Shown here: piece by piece, positions 27,447 to 37,250 of the stretch
How positions within the stretch are numbered: position 1 is the first letter of the stretch
Layout of the letters: every line of letters starts with the position of its first letter
Assembly: GCA_014728295.1 (NCBI GenBank)
Contig: WJLW01000052.1
Coordinates: 23,582-87,581 of the forward strand
Direction of reading: 5' to 3'
DNA length: 64,000 bases
DNA from: Chitinivibrionales bacterium
GTDB lineage: Bacteria > Fibrobacterota > Chitinivibrionia > Chitinivibrionales > WJKA01
The notes under the pieces: generated by a model
Databases searched by the model: none
What the model was told of the DNA's origin: nothing
What the model saw: only the letters and a program-made list of their open reading frames with translations
Program-made: the position numbers and the translations under genes

Positions 27447-29585
27447 TTATTCCCAGACCTCGATATTCTCGATAACCCATTCTTTTTCATTATAGTCAAC
27501 CTCGTCGCCGCGTTTCTTGCCGAGAATCCCCGTTGCTGCCTTGGCGGTGTAGGAGATAATATTGTGTGTCGGATTTGAATCCCACGGACCTAAAATGGTT
27601 AGCTGAATTGTTTCTTCACCATCGTTTTGCGGTTTGAGCATCAGGCGGGTCCCGACTTCTGCAGATGTCGAGCTGATTTTTCCGGGATCGAGCGGACGGG
27701 CACGGGTAAGCTGATCATGCAGTGTTTTTGCCTGAGAGGAGAGCAGCTCCTGACGGGCGCGGGCTGCATGGTATTCGAAATTTTCCTTGAGATCGCCGAA
27801 CTCGCGTGCCCGCTGAATTTCATCGGCGTTTCTGGGTATCTGAACCGTGACCAGATCCTCAAGTTCTGCACGCATTTTTTCAAGCGCCCGTTTGGTTGTG
27901 TGGATAATGTCAATCTGCTCTTCACGCAGTTCTGCAAATTTGGTGAGCAGCAACTGACGCAAACGCTGCCTGCGGTGGGCTTCCAGTTCGCTGCTGCGCT
28001 CCAAAGCGTCAAGGAACAATCGGGCCTGGTCGGGCGACAATGTATCCAGCGACTTATCAACCAGACCGCCGGCATCAAACATATCTTTGAGGGCCACCTT
28101 CTGGCCTTTCAGTTTTTCATTGGTAAGGGAGGCGGTTAAGCCGCGCAGAAGATTCCAGTCGATATACTCCGTAAAGGTACTTTTGCGCTCCATTTCGCGG
28201 CAAATCCAGTGAAATAATTTTGGCGCTTCCCCGGGATTGGAAAGAGCCTGCCGGACGACGCGCGCTTGCATTTCTCCGCCTTCATGCGTTGCCAGTGCAT
28301 CCAGAATAATGGCAAGAATGGCGGCGTCCTGCTCGCCGATTATGTAGCGAGCGTAAATATGCGGCCAGTCATCACGTTCGCGCTGCAGTCGGGCAACCGT
28401 CTCTTTGCGCAAAGCCCGGTCGCGGATTTCAGATACGATCTCAACAACATTCGATCCGGCAAGTGCCGTCCCGACAGGAAACTCGAGACGTTGAGCCTGC
28501 ACTGCATCCATTTTTTCCAGCAGCAAGCCGATCTCCAATGCCAGACCCGGTTGCTTGATATAGCCGGCATTTGCTGCATCGATGAGTCCCTGAACCAGAA
28601 TCTTGTCGAGTTCTGCGGATCGCCCGGCCTGCTGTGCTGCAATTTCAAGCCGTGCTTTGGGCTTTGCTTTTGCGAACTGGTTGGCCAGCACGGAATCGGC
28701 TTCCTGAGCAGATTCACTCCAGGATATGGTAGGCTTTGATCCGGTACTGACGGTTACCCGGCGGTCCCCCCGGGCTTTTTTCCACCAGGTAGGCCAGCTT
28801 TTGGCGGGCACCAGCGGTGCGAGCATCTCCTTCAACTCGCTGACGAGCAAAGCCCTGTCGATAGAGGCAAAAAAACTGCTTAGCAGCCCGGCCGGGTCGC
28901 GTTTGGCCAACTCCTGCATCTCTTCGGGCCTTTCCAGCATATCGCGGAAGAAATGTCCCTTGTGCAAGTACTCGAACAGCCGTTGCGCTTCGGTAATACG
29001 CAGAGAAACCACCTCCTCCGGGGTGGACTCAAATGTTGCCCGGACGGTATTGAGTTTGAGGTTGACCTCGCTGATCCGTCCGACACCTCTGGTTTTCATA
29101 TAAACGGGTTGACCGATTTGAAATCTGACCCATGTCTCAAGCAACGACAGCGCCTTGACCGGATCTTTTGATCCCTTGATTTCGCAATGGCGCTCCAATT
29201 CATCAAAATTCTTCGCATGTGAATACGTTTTTTCAAGCACATCCACAAGTGCGATTACCGCCAGCTCGCATGTAGGCCAGAATTTCATCACAACCATAAA
29301 GAGAATGTATTTGGTCTCGTTATGCTTTGCATCCTGTAACGTATCAATGATCAATTGCAGAATTGCGGCGGCACGATCCCGTTCCTTGCGCTTGATAAAA
29401 GCGCGGATAACCGGCACAAAGTAATTAATGTCTTCTGGTTGGGATTCCAGTCGCAGCATGACGGTATCTTCTATCTCATCGTATTTTTTTTCGGCGAATT
29501 TTTCTTTTAATTCTTCGGGGACGGAAGCGATTTCTATGTTGAGGCGGGGATCAGCAGGATCTATAACGCGGGTGCGTCGAGGCAT
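27447..29585 (-). CDS. greA: Giant GreA-type transcription elongation factor
   Basis: The last ~150 residues are a normal GreA: a coiled coil with the acidic tip GDLKEN (about residues 597-602) that reaches into the RNA polymerase channel, then a C-terminal FKBP-like domain (GILGKKRGDEVDYN). In front lie ~540 extra residues, mainly alpha-helical by composition, with no repeat family I can name with confidence. This resembles the 700+ residue GreA of Chlamydia. GreA rescues backtracked polymerase by stimulating transcript cleavage. The tip residues are intact, so that function should hold; the role of the large N-terminal part is unknown. No terminator separates it from gltA. Confidence 0.88.
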   Translation of the reverse strand: MPRRTRVIDPADPRLNIEIASVPEELKEKFAEKKYDEIEDTVMLRLESQPEDINYFVPVIRAFIKRKERDRAAAILQLIIDTLQDAKHNETKYILFMVVMKFWPTCELAVIALVDVLEKTYSHAKNFDELERHCEIKGSKDPVKALSLLETWVRFQIGQPVYMKTRGVGRISEVNLKLNTVRATFESTPEEVVSLRITEAQRLFEYLHKGHFFRDMLERPEEMQELAKRDPAGLLSSFFASIDRALLVSELKEMLAPLVPAKSWPTWWKKARGDRRVTVSTGSKPTISWSESAQEADSVLANQFAKAKPKARLEIAAQQAGRSAELDKILVQGLIDAANAGYIKQPGLALEIGLLLEKMDAVQAQRLEFPVGTALAGSNVVEIVSEIRDRALRKETVARLQRERDDWPHIYARYIIGEQDAAILAIILDALATHEGGEMQARVVRQALSNPGEAPKLFHWICREMERKSTFTEYIDWNLLRGLTASLTNEKLKGQKVALKDMFDAGGLVDKSLDTLSPDQARLFLDALERSSELEAHRRQRLRQLLLTKFAELREEQIDIIHTTKRALEKMRAELEDLVTVQIPRNADEIQRAREFGDLKENFEYHAARARQELLSSQAKTLHDQLTRARPLDPGKISSTSAEVGTRLMLKPQNDGEETIQLTILGPWDSNPTHNIISYTAKAATGILGKKRGDEVDYNEKEWVIENIEVWE

Positions 29586-29772
29586 AAGCGTATTTCCTTT
29601 GTTGATATTTCAGTTTATCAGCAGTTCTAAAATAGTTGTTCGCAGGCGGGATTTTCCGGCAGCCCGCAGGGAAGCAATTTTCAATTGCAAGCAAAGTAGT
29701 CAGCTCAAAGGGCAATTTATTATTTTGATTACTCGCTGAAAAATATTTGCAACGCTGTTACGAGAGACGACC

Positions 29773-31026
29773 ATGAAACGTGCAATCACCGCAGGTCTAT
29801 TGTTTATTGCCGGCCTATTTCATTCGTGCGGAAGGGCCCCGCTTGCCGGTTCCGAATACGCTGCCGCAAGAGTGTCCGTCACCATTCACCATCCCGGTCT
29901 GCGCAAAAGCCTGAAAGCATTCGATTCCGTATACGACAGTTTGATTGTGCTGGTGTACGCCGAAGATATGGATACAATCAGGCATGCGATGCCGGTAAGC
30001 TCAAATAAAAAAACATTCAGCCTGGCTATCAATGATATTCCGGCGGGAGACGACAGGGTGTTTGAAGCTTTTACCAAAAGCCAGGAAGGTACCCTCGTAC
30101 ATGGCTCAGGCGTGGCATCGGCAACCCTTAATCCACAGGAAGTGAAGAGCATACCGCTCATGCTGGAACCGCTTTGCGGTTCGCTGGTCCTTCAACTGGC
30201 CGAAATTCCCACATCCGTTGATTCGGTGATTGCGGTATTTGCCGCATTACCCGCCGGCGTGTGGGAAGACCGTCAGAAACGCTCAAGCAAATTGCATATC
30301 AGCCTGGATTATGTTACCGATCAAGCTTCCGGCACGCTCTCCTGCTACGCAGTGAACCTGGCCGGGGACACTCTTTACCAGGCGCACCAGCCGGTAGCCT
30401 TTCACGCCGATTCATTTCAGCTTTTTTCCCTTTCTTTTTCGCAATTACCCGGACAGGCGGCTCTGGCGATCGATGTCGGCCCCGCGGGAGCCGCCGTCGT
30501 TTGGTCGGCTATGGACGGGGACCATCCCGACACCGCCGAATCCGGCAAGCTGCTGATAAGTGAAATTATGTACAATGCAAATGATTCCGAATATGTTGAG
30601 GTATTTAATACGCTATCAATTGACACAACCTACGATACACTCATTCTCGAAGTTGATGGAACATACCGGTTTTTTGAAAAGGTCTCTTTCAAAGCAGACA
30701 GCTTCATCGTCATCGGGCGCGTTTTGCTGCCCTGGGCAAATTACCAGCATGCCACCTCAAGCGCGCTTAACCTGTCATCCACTTCCGGCAACTGGTTGAC
30801 ATTGCGCGCGGCCGATTCGACGGTGATCGACCGCGTGGCATTCAACGGCAAGACGGGCGGCGCCGGGTGGCCGGACATCGGTTCGGCAAAAAATGCCATC
30901 GTGCTTGATTCCCTGACCAACGGACATAAGCGAAACAATGTCGGCATATTCTGGCAGCAGGCCGTCAGTGATATTGACAAGAGCGTCACAGCTCAAAAAG
31001 GGACACCGGGATCCTCCGGCCGATAA
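29773..31026 (+). CDS. Lipoprotein with C-terminal lamin-tail (LTD) domain
   Basis: A signal peptide with lipobox (FIAGLFHSC, Cys about residue 19) precedes ~235 residues of beta-rich, unassigned sequence. The C-terminal ~150 residues form an LTD-like Ig fold: LLISEIMYNANDSEYVEVFN, then SFIVIGR, WLTLRAADSTVIDRVAFNG and GWP. In bacteria this domain is found on surface and extracellular proteins, often beside nucleases or hydrolases, but no catalytic motif is seen here. It is probably anchored to the outer membrane. recG begins 19 bp after its stop, so they may share a transcript without an obvious functional tie. Confidence 0.82.
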   Translation: MKRAITAGLLFIAGLFHSCGRAPLAGSEYAAARVSVTIHHPGLRKSLKAFDSVYDSLIVLVYAEDMDTIRHAMPVSSNKKTFSLAINDIPAGDDRVFEAFTKSQEGTLVHGSGVASATLNPQEVKSIPLMLEPLCGSLVLQLAEIPTSVDSVIAVFAALPAGVWEDRQKRSSKLHISLDYVTDQASGTLSCYAVNLAGDTLYQAHQPVAFHADSFQLFSLSFSQLPGQAALAIDVGPAGAAVVWSAMDGDHPDTAESGKLLISEIMYNANDSEYVEVFNTLSIDTTYDTLILEVDGTYRFFEKVSFKADSFIVIGRVLLPWANYQHATSSALNLSSTSGNWLTLRAADSTVIDRVAFNGKTGGAGWPDIGSAKNAIVLDSLTNGHKRNNVGIFWQQAVSDIDKSVTAQKGTPGSSGR

Positions 31027-31045
31027 TTTATCCTGAGTACCGCTC

Positions 31046-33061
31046 ATGCCATCTCGCAGCACCCGGCAGCACATTGACTTTCTCTCGCCCCTCTCACTCA
31101 TACCCGGTTTTGGACCGAAAAGAATCACCGCATTCGAGCTGTCCGGTATCGCCACGATTGGCGAGCTGCTGCATTGCTTCCCGATCAAGTATCTTGACAG
31201 ATCGATAATTACCCCCGTAAACAAGGCGCATCACCACCTGTGCAAGCTCTGCTCCATTGTCGGCGAGATCACCAGAACCCGAGTCGAGCGCGGCCGCGCC
31301 ACACGCTTTCGGATTCAGCTAACCGATGAGACCGGTTCGATTGACGCCGTCTGGTTCCATGGCGTCGGGTATCTGCGCAAATCGCTGCACACCGGGATGA
31401 AAGTGTTGCTCATGGGCAAAGTCACGCGCTACGGCTCATTGCAAATGGCGCATCCTGTTGTTGAGCCTATCGGCAAAAACAAAGACCGGCCCGATGTCAC
31501 CTTCCTGCCGCGCTACGCCATAACCTCGCCAATGCGACAAGCGCGTGTGCAGCAGAAAACGATTTTCAAGGCGATCAAATGGGTGCTGGAAACCATGTCA
31601 CACTATCCGCAGATTTTGCCGCAGGCTCTCGAAGCCGAAAAGCGCTTCCCCCCCCTGCAGGAATGCCTGCGCCAACTGCATATCCCCAGCGATCCACAGG
31701 CACTGCAACCGTACAAAGACCGGCTCATCTACGAGCAGCTCTACCAGATCGCCGTATCGTTGCGCTGGTCGAAACGCAAATTTGCCCTGCCGGGACGATC
31801 TCTGAAGGCGGGGGGTTTGTATGAGCGCTTCAAAGGACGATTGCCGTTTACTTTGACAAACTCCCAGCTTGGGGCCATCGACAATTTGCATCGGGATGCG
31901 CAGAAACCAACGCGAATGCATCGACTGTTGCAGGGCGATGTCGGGTCGGGCAAAACCGTTGTTGCATTCTGCGCCTGCCTGCCGGCGTTACAGGAGGGGT
32001 TGCAGGTGGCCTGGCTTGCGCCGACCGAAGTGCTTGCAGTGCAAACTTACCATACTATAAAGGGCTGGCTCGACCCGCTTGGCTATTCGTGCACCCTGAT
32101 CAAAGGCGGCATGCATGCATCGGAGAAAAAGCTGGTGCTCGACGACCTCGCTCGGGGTACCATGTCGTGTGTCGTTGGCACGCATGCGTTGTTGCGGCCC
32201 TCGGTAAAGTTCAGGCACCTGGGCATGACCGTCATTGATGAGCAACACAAATTTGGCGTCGACCAGCGGCTGACACTGCAAAACAAAGACGTTCAGTCCG
32301 ATTTTCTGGTTATGTCGGCCACGCCGATTCCCCAGACTTTGGCGCAAACCCTCTATGCCGATCTTGAAATCGCCGAGATTAGGGGGAGCCACCTCACGTC
32401 CCGGGATGTGCAAACGCATTTTGTTCCCGGGCACAAGCGGCAGGACATGGAGCAGTTTCTGCTTGAGGAGATAACCCAGAGAGGCAATCAGGTTTTCTAC
32501 ATTGTTCCCCGAATCGACAATGATGAAGAGGGTGACGGCGATCTTGCCGATGTCAAGTCGTGCTTCGACTCGCTGTCGCAGGGTGTGTTTGCATCAATTT
32601 CCTGCGGTTTGCTGCACGGACGGCTTGCGGATGACGAAAAAGATCGCATCATGCACCGCCTTGCCACAAAAAAAATCTCGCTGATCGTTGCAACAACAGT
32701 AGTTGAAGTGGGTATCGATCTGCCCGATGTAACGGTGATCGTAATTGAGAATGCCGAACGCTTCGGTTTGTCGCAATTACATCAGCTCCGCGGCAGAATT
32801 GGAAGAAACGGTAAAAAATCGTTTTGCTTTCTGCTCTCAAATGTAACTTTGCCAAGTCCGGCTGCCGCCCGGCTGAAATCTTTTTGTGCCGAACATGACG
32901 GTTTCAAGCTTGCCGAAATGGACTTGAAAATGCGTGGTCCGGGCGAAATCAATGGCATGAGACAATCCGGCTGGAATGACGAACACATGGCGCGCATACT
33001 TGCCCACACTCAGGTCTTTTCAGAAATTCAGCGGGAAATAGCACATTTGCTGCCCAGGTAA
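31046..33061 (+). CDS. recG: ATP-dependent DNA helicase RecG
   Basis: A 671-residue superfamily 2 helicase. The N-terminal wedge/OB domain (residues ~60-180: FPIKYLDRSIITPV, TRFRIQLTDETGSIDAVWFHG) binds branched DNA. The motor follows with Walker A LLQGDVGSGKTVVA, the DEQH box in DEQHKFGV, SATPIPQTLA, ATTVVEVGIDLP and QLRGRIGR. RecG remodels stalled forks and Holliday junctions. The length is slightly under the usual ~690, with all helicase motifs present. It starts 19 bp after the LTD lipoprotein gene. Confidence 0.95.
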   Translation: MPSRSTRQHIDFLSPLSLIPGFGPKRITAFELSGIATIGELLHCFPIKYLDRSIITPVNKAHHHLCKLCSIVGEITRTRVERGRATRFRIQLTDETGSIDAVWFHGVGYLRKSLHTGMKVLLMGKVTRYGSLQMAHPVVEPIGKNKDRPDVTFLPRYAITSPMRQARVQQKTIFKAIKWVLETMSHYPQILPQALEAEKRFPPLQECLRQLHIPSDPQALQPYKDRLIYEQLYQIAVSLRWSKRKFALPGRSLKAGGLYERFKGRLPFTLTNSQLGAIDNLHRDAQKPTRMHRLLQGDVGSGKTVVAFCACLPALQEGLQVAWLAPTEVLAVQTYHTIKGWLDPLGYSCTLIKGGMHASEKKLVLDDLARGTMSCVVGTHALLRPSVKFRHLGMTVIDEQHKFGVDQRLTLQNKDVQSDFLVMSATPIPQTLAQTLYADLEIAEIRGSHLTSRDVQTHFVPGHKRQDMEQFLLEEITQRGNQVFYIVPRIDNDEEGDGDLADVKSCFDSLSQGVFASISCGLLHGRLADDEKDRIMHRLATKKISLIVATTVVEVGIDLPDVTVIVIENAERFGLSQLHQLRGRIGRNGKKSFCFLLSNVTLPSPAAARLKSFCAEHDGFKLAEMDLKMRGPGEINGMRQSGWNDEHMARILAHTQVFSEIQREIAHLLPR

Positions 33062-33191
33062 ACAAATTTTTCTGCATGTGTCAAAATAAAAAACAACCAA
33101 ATAGTTAATATCTAGCAGGGCGCTGATATTATTTTTGTTACGCCTGTTTTAACAACCGGCTGCTGTGCACGGCGCTTTGATTCACTTCGGT

Positions 33192-34790
33192 ATGAGCACA
33201 GCAGCGGTTTCAACCGCAGCAAAGAATGATGGTGCTACCCTTTCACATTTCCGGAAAAGTACGCGTATGATTGCTCTTGGTGTGCTCATAGCCTTGTATG
33301 TTGTCTGTTCTGCAACACTCCTCATGTATGGAATTCAATGTTACACGCTCACGTTCCTCTTCGCTCGTAAACGATCGGTACAGGTAAAAAAGCAAAACGA
33401 GACCGTGCACTATTACGATGCCGTGGATGATCCAGCCCGCTATCCCAAAGTAGTGACACAACTGCCGATGTATAACGAAAAAGCGGTTGCCGTGCGTGCG
33501 ATACGGGCCGTTGCCGCTATGCAGTACCCCGGAGGCAAACACGAAATTCAGGTTCTTGACGACAGCAATGACGAAACGATCAAATATGTAGACGACGTTG
33601 TTGCCGAATTAAAACGTGACGGCGTCCTTATTGAGGCAATCCGCCGCAACGATCGCACCGGGTTCAAAGCAGGCGCATTACAAAACGGACTCAGCTATAC
33701 CGATGCTGAATTTGTCGCCATCTTTGATGCTGATTTTGTACCGCACAGCGATTACCTGCTCAAGACCATGGCATTCTTCGCCGAGCGTCCCCGGCTTGGC
33801 CTGGTCCAGGCGCGCTGGACACATTTGAATCCGAAATCATCTCTGGTGACGCGCGTGCAGGCAATGGGCATCGACGGTCACTTCATGGTCGAACAGGCGG
33901 CGCGGAGCTGGAACGATCTGTTCATGAATTTCAACGGTACCGCCGGAATTTTTCGCAGAGCAGCAATAGAGGACGCCGGCGGCTGGCAGCATGACACCTT
34001 GACGGAAGACATGGACCTCTCCTATCGCATGCAGCTTAAAGACTGGCAGACGGAATATGTTCCGGAAATTGAAGTCCCTGCAGAGATTCCCGAAGACATA
34101 AACGCGTTTAAAAATCAGCAGTTTCGCTGGGCCAAAGGCTCGATTCAAACGGCCATCAAAATCATACCGATGCTTTTGGAGAAAAAGATCCGCCCGTTCA
34201 AGCTGGTTCAGGCGATCCTGCACCTGACGCATTACACGGTTCACCCGCTCATGTTGCTGATGGCGATTTTGTCAATGCCCATTTTGTATTTCATAAAGGT
34301 AACCCTTTCGCCCTTCCTGTTTGTGCTGGTGGTCGCGTCAATGCTGATTGCGACAAGCGGCCCCTCGGTTATGTACATGCTATCCCAGCATTACCTGGGT
34401 AATCGAGGATTTAAAAAATTCTTTTTTATTCCGATCATGATGTTTATCGGCACCGGCCTGGCGGTAAACAACGGCAAGGCAGTGCTCGAAGCATTGTTCC
34501 GGGTGAAGTCCCCCTTCCATCGCACACCCAAAAAAGGTGAGAAAAAAGGCTCTGTTTACAAGCCGCTTAAAGAGATTACCAATGTATTCGAATTGCTGCT
34601 GGGGATGTATTGCGTGCTCAGCGTATATATGTTTTTCGGCTACACAAATTTTATCGTCTCTCCTTTCCTCATGTTATACGCCTCCGGCTTCATTTTTGTC
34701 GGCTTGCTTTCGATTCTTCATTTTCGCAATCCCGGCCTTATCGATCTGAAAGTCGGCTGGATACCGGGCATGAGCAGCAAGACGGCCTGA
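33192..34790 (+). CDS. Processive family 2 glycosyltransferase (cellulose synthase/CslA-like)
   Basis: The start is uncertain (GTG 33165, ATG 33192 or ATG 33267) because none has a clear ribosome site. A first membrane helix (IALGVLIALYVVCSATLLMY) is followed by a cytosolic GT-A domain: QVLDDSNDET, DRTGFKAGAL, FDADFVP, TEDMDLSYRM and QQFRWAKG, i.e. the D, DxD, TED and QxxRW motifs of processive beta-glycan synthases. Four or five membrane helices close the protein. It resembles plant CslA glucomannan synthases and bacterial homologues, so a beta-1,4-linked mannan or glucan exopolysaccharide is a reasonable guess. No PilZ domain or partner subunit is nearby. Confidence 0.88.
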   Translation: MSTAAVSTAAKNDGATLSHFRKSTRMIALGVLIALYVVCSATLLMYGIQCYTLTFLFARKRSVQVKKQNETVHYYDAVDDPARYPKVVTQLPMYNEKAVAVRAIRAVAAMQYPGGKHEIQVLDDSNDETIKYVDDVVAELKRDGVLIEAIRRNDRTGFKAGALQNGLSYTDAEFVAIFDADFVPHSDYLLKTMAFFAERPRLGLVQARWTHLNPKSSLVTRVQAMGIDGHFMVEQAARSWNDLFMNFNGTAGIFRRAAIEDAGGWQHDTLTEDMDLSYRMQLKDWQTEYVPEIEVPAEIPEDINAFKNQQFRWAKGSIQTAIKIIPMLLEKKIRPFKLVQAILHLTHYTVHPLMLLMAILSMPILYFIKVTLSPFLFVLVVASMLIATSGPSVMYMLSQHYLGNRGFKKFFFIPIMMFIGTGLAVNNGKAVLEALFRVKSPFHRTPKKGEKKGSVYKPLKEITNVFELLLGMYCVLSVYMFFGYTNFIVSPFLMLYASGFIFVGLLSILHFRNPGLIDLKVGWIPGMSSKTA

Positions 34791-34874
34791 GGCCCTCTCC
34801 CGTTAAGCCGAAAAAACTTATTTTTGCTGTACGCCGGATAATGCTTGTCAATAAATTGTATTGGATAATTCCTC

Positions 34875-36032
34875 ATGCAAACAATCTATCTTGATAATAA
34901 TGCGACAACGCAGGTCGACCCCGAAGTTGTTGAGGCGATGTTGCCGTTTTTTACCGAAAAATATGGCAATCCTTCCAGTATTCATCGCTTTGGCGGGTTG
35001 ATTCGCCGCCATGTCGAGCAGGCCAGAGAGCAGGTAGCCGGGCTTATCGGAGCGTGGCCGGAGGAAATCTACTTCACCAGTTGCGGCTCGGAAAGCGATA
35101 ACATGGCCATCCAGGGATTTGTCAAGCAACACCGGATTAAATCCCGTCTGGTAACCTCGGCTGTAGAACATCCTGCCGTGCGCAACACCTGCCGCCGGCA
35201 AAAAGAGGAACACGGCATTGCCCTTGAAGAGCTGCCCGTCGATGCGCAAGGGCTGATTGACCTGGAACACTTCAAAAGCCTGCCCATCTCACCCGACACC
35301 CTGGTTTCCTTAATGTGGGCCAACAATGAGACGGGTGTTTTATTCCCACTTGAGGAAATTGCCGAATGGGTAAAATCCCGTGGCGGCTCTGTGCATAGCG
35401 ACGCCGTTCAGGCGGTTGGCAAAATGCCGATTGATATGAGCACGACCCCGCTTGATATGCTGGCTCTTTCCGGTCACAAACTTCATGCCCCCAAAGGCGT
35501 CGGCGCGTTGTATTTGCGCAAAGGCGTCAAACTGCCGGCCCTTTTGCAGGGCGGGCATCAGGAAAATGGCTTACGCGCCGGCACCGAAAACGTTGCCTAC
35601 ATTGTCGGTCTCGGCAAAGCCTGTGAGCTGGCCAAAAAGCGCATCGACAACGAAAACAATCAAGTTCGCAAGCTGCGAGACAAATTAGAAAACGCGCTGC
35701 TTGCTTCATGCAAGGGAGCAAAACTCAATGGAGCAAAAGAGCTGCGCCTGCCGAATACAACCAACATCAGTTTCGAGGCCATTGAAGGCGAAGCTATTCT
35801 GTTGTTGCTTGACGAAAACGGCATCGCCGCATCGTCGGGTTCAGCCTGCACAACAGGATCGCTTGAGCCCTCGCATGTGATGCTGGCGATGGGCCTGTCC
35901 TACACCTACGCACACAGCTCAACCCGATTCAGCATGAGTATTTTCAATACCGAAGAGGAAATTGACAAAGTAATCGAGGTCATGCCGGGCATTGTCGAGC
36001 GTTTGCGTGCGCTTTCTCCGTTTGCGATATAG
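34875..36032 (+). CDS. Cysteine desulfurase (NifS/IscS family)
   Basis: A 385-residue PLP enzyme. It shows YLDNNATTQVDPEV, the PLP-stacking His region SAVEHPAV, the cofactor Lys in LSGHKLHAPKGVGAL, and the sulfur-carrying Cys in SSGSACTTG on a long loop, the group I (NifS/IscS) arrangement. It removes sulfur from cysteine as a persulfide for Fe-S clusters, thio-tRNA or thiamine. No IscU/NifU scaffold, IscR or tRNA thiolase lies beside it, so which pathway it feeds is open. It is monocistronic. Confidence 0.92.
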   Translation: MQTIYLDNNATTQVDPEVVEAMLPFFTEKYGNPSSIHRFGGLIRRHVEQAREQVAGLIGAWPEEIYFTSCGSESDNMAIQGFVKQHRIKSRLVTSAVEHPAVRNTCRRQKEEHGIALEELPVDAQGLIDLEHFKSLPISPDTLVSLMWANNETGVLFPLEEIAEWVKSRGGSVHSDAVQAVGKMPIDMSTTPLDMLALSGHKLHAPKGVGALYLRKGVKLPALLQGGHQENGLRAGTENVAYIVGLGKACELAKKRIDNENNQVRKLRDKLENALLASCKGAKLNGAKELRLPNTTNISFEAIEGEAILLLLDENGIAASSGSACTTGSLEPSHVMLAMGLSYTYAHSSTRFSMSIFNTEEEIDKVIEVMPGIVERLRALSPFAI

Positions 36033-36225
36033 ATCTGCATTACTTCGCCGATCGCAAATACAGCAATAGTATATTTAGAAGCAATCCTGTGGAGTTGCCG
36101 TGACTGTTCCAGCAGGCTTTGACGCTGAGAAAGCCATCCTCCCGATCACATTTGTAACTGTTCTCCCTGCTGATCTATATTTTTGATCCGGATATCAATT
36201 CTTCCCAACCCGAAAGAGGCGTCTC

Positions 36226-37212
36226 ATGCGTAAATCATTTCCCGTTTCGGCAATCTCTGTTTTTTTCGCCGCACTCGCCGCATTCGCAGTGATAACATGC
36301 ACGCAGGATAAGACGACCACAATCGCTGTTATTCCCAAGGGTACCTCGCACATTTTCTGGAAATCGGTACACGCCGGAGCGAAAAAAGCGGGACAGGAAA
36401 AGCAAATCGACATTATCTGGCAGGGTCCCCAGAAAGAAGACGATCGCAGCATGCAGATTGAAGTTGTCCAGAATTTCATCAGTCGGGGAGTCGACGCCCT
36501 GGTTCTGGCCCCGCTTGATGCTGCCGCACTGGTACGACCGGTCGAGGCTGCAATCAAACGGGATATAAAGGTTGTCATAATAGACTCGGATCTGAATTCC
36601 GGCGCCTATGCCAGCTTTGTCGCAACCGACAACTTTGCGGGTGGAAAAATCGGCGCCAAAAGGCTTGCAGAGTTTTTGCCGGACGGCGCCGGCAACGTGC
36701 TTATGATGCGCTACAACGAAGGCTCGGCCAGCACAACCAAACGTGAGGAAGGTTTCCTTGAAGGACTTAGAGAATATGCACCCCAAGCCACGGTTGTCTC
36801 CAGCGATCAGTATGGCGGGGTGACAATCGAGTCGTCTTTGCAAGCCGGACAAAATCTGCTGAATAAATTCGAGGAGTTGGACGGCATTTTTTGCCCGAAC
36901 GAATCGACCACCCAGGGCATGCTGCGGGCGCTGGAAACAGCGGGGAAGTCAGGCCAAATCCGGTTTGTCGGCTTTGATTCCAGTGAACCGCTGCTCAAAG
37001 GTCTCAAGGAAGAAAAAATTCACGGCCTGGTCGTGCAGAATCCGTTTAAAATGGGCTACCTTGGTGTTGCAACTGCGGTTGCTGCGATTAACGGCGAAAA
37101 GGTTGACAAGCGAGTCGACACCGGCGTCATGCTCATTACGCCCGACAATATAGACCAACCAGAGGCACAGCAGGTCATTTCCCCCGATATCGAAAAGTGG
37201 CTGGGAAAATAA
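36226..37212 (+). CDS. Ribose-type sugar-binding lipoprotein (ABC importer)
   Basis: A 328-residue PF13407-type periplasmic binding protein. The N-terminal signal ends in AVITC, a probable lipobox. The two-lobed fold shows as IAVIPKGTSHIFWKSVHAGAKKA, GVDALVLAPLDAAAL, VVIIDSDLNS, VATDNFAGGKIGAKRL and GFDSSEPLLKGLK. It captures a monosaccharide (CUT2-type cargo) for a membrane importer. It has no transporter genes beside it, whereas the kinase-ATPase-permease operon at 9.1-13.1 kb lacks a binding protein. The pairing is an inference. It converges on the caspase-family gene. Confidence 0.9.
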   Translation: MRKSFPVSAISVFFAALAAFAVITCTQDKTTTIAVIPKGTSHIFWKSVHAGAKKAGQEKQIDIIWQGPQKEDDRSMQIEVVQNFISRGVDALVLAPLDAAALVRPVEAAIKRDIKVVIIDSDLNSGAYASFVATDNFAGGKIGAKRLAEFLPDGAGNVLMMRYNEGSASTTKREEGFLEGLREYAPQATVVSSDQYGGVTIESSLQAGQNLLNKFEELDGIFCPNESTTQGMLRALETAGKSGQIRFVGFDSSEPLLKGLKEEKIHGLVVQNPFKMGYLGVATAVAAINGEKVDKRVDTGVMLITPDNIDQPEAQQVISPDIEKWLGK

Positions 37213-37250
37213 CAACTCCTGCCCGAGCTCTTGAGCAGGTCGGGATTGCA

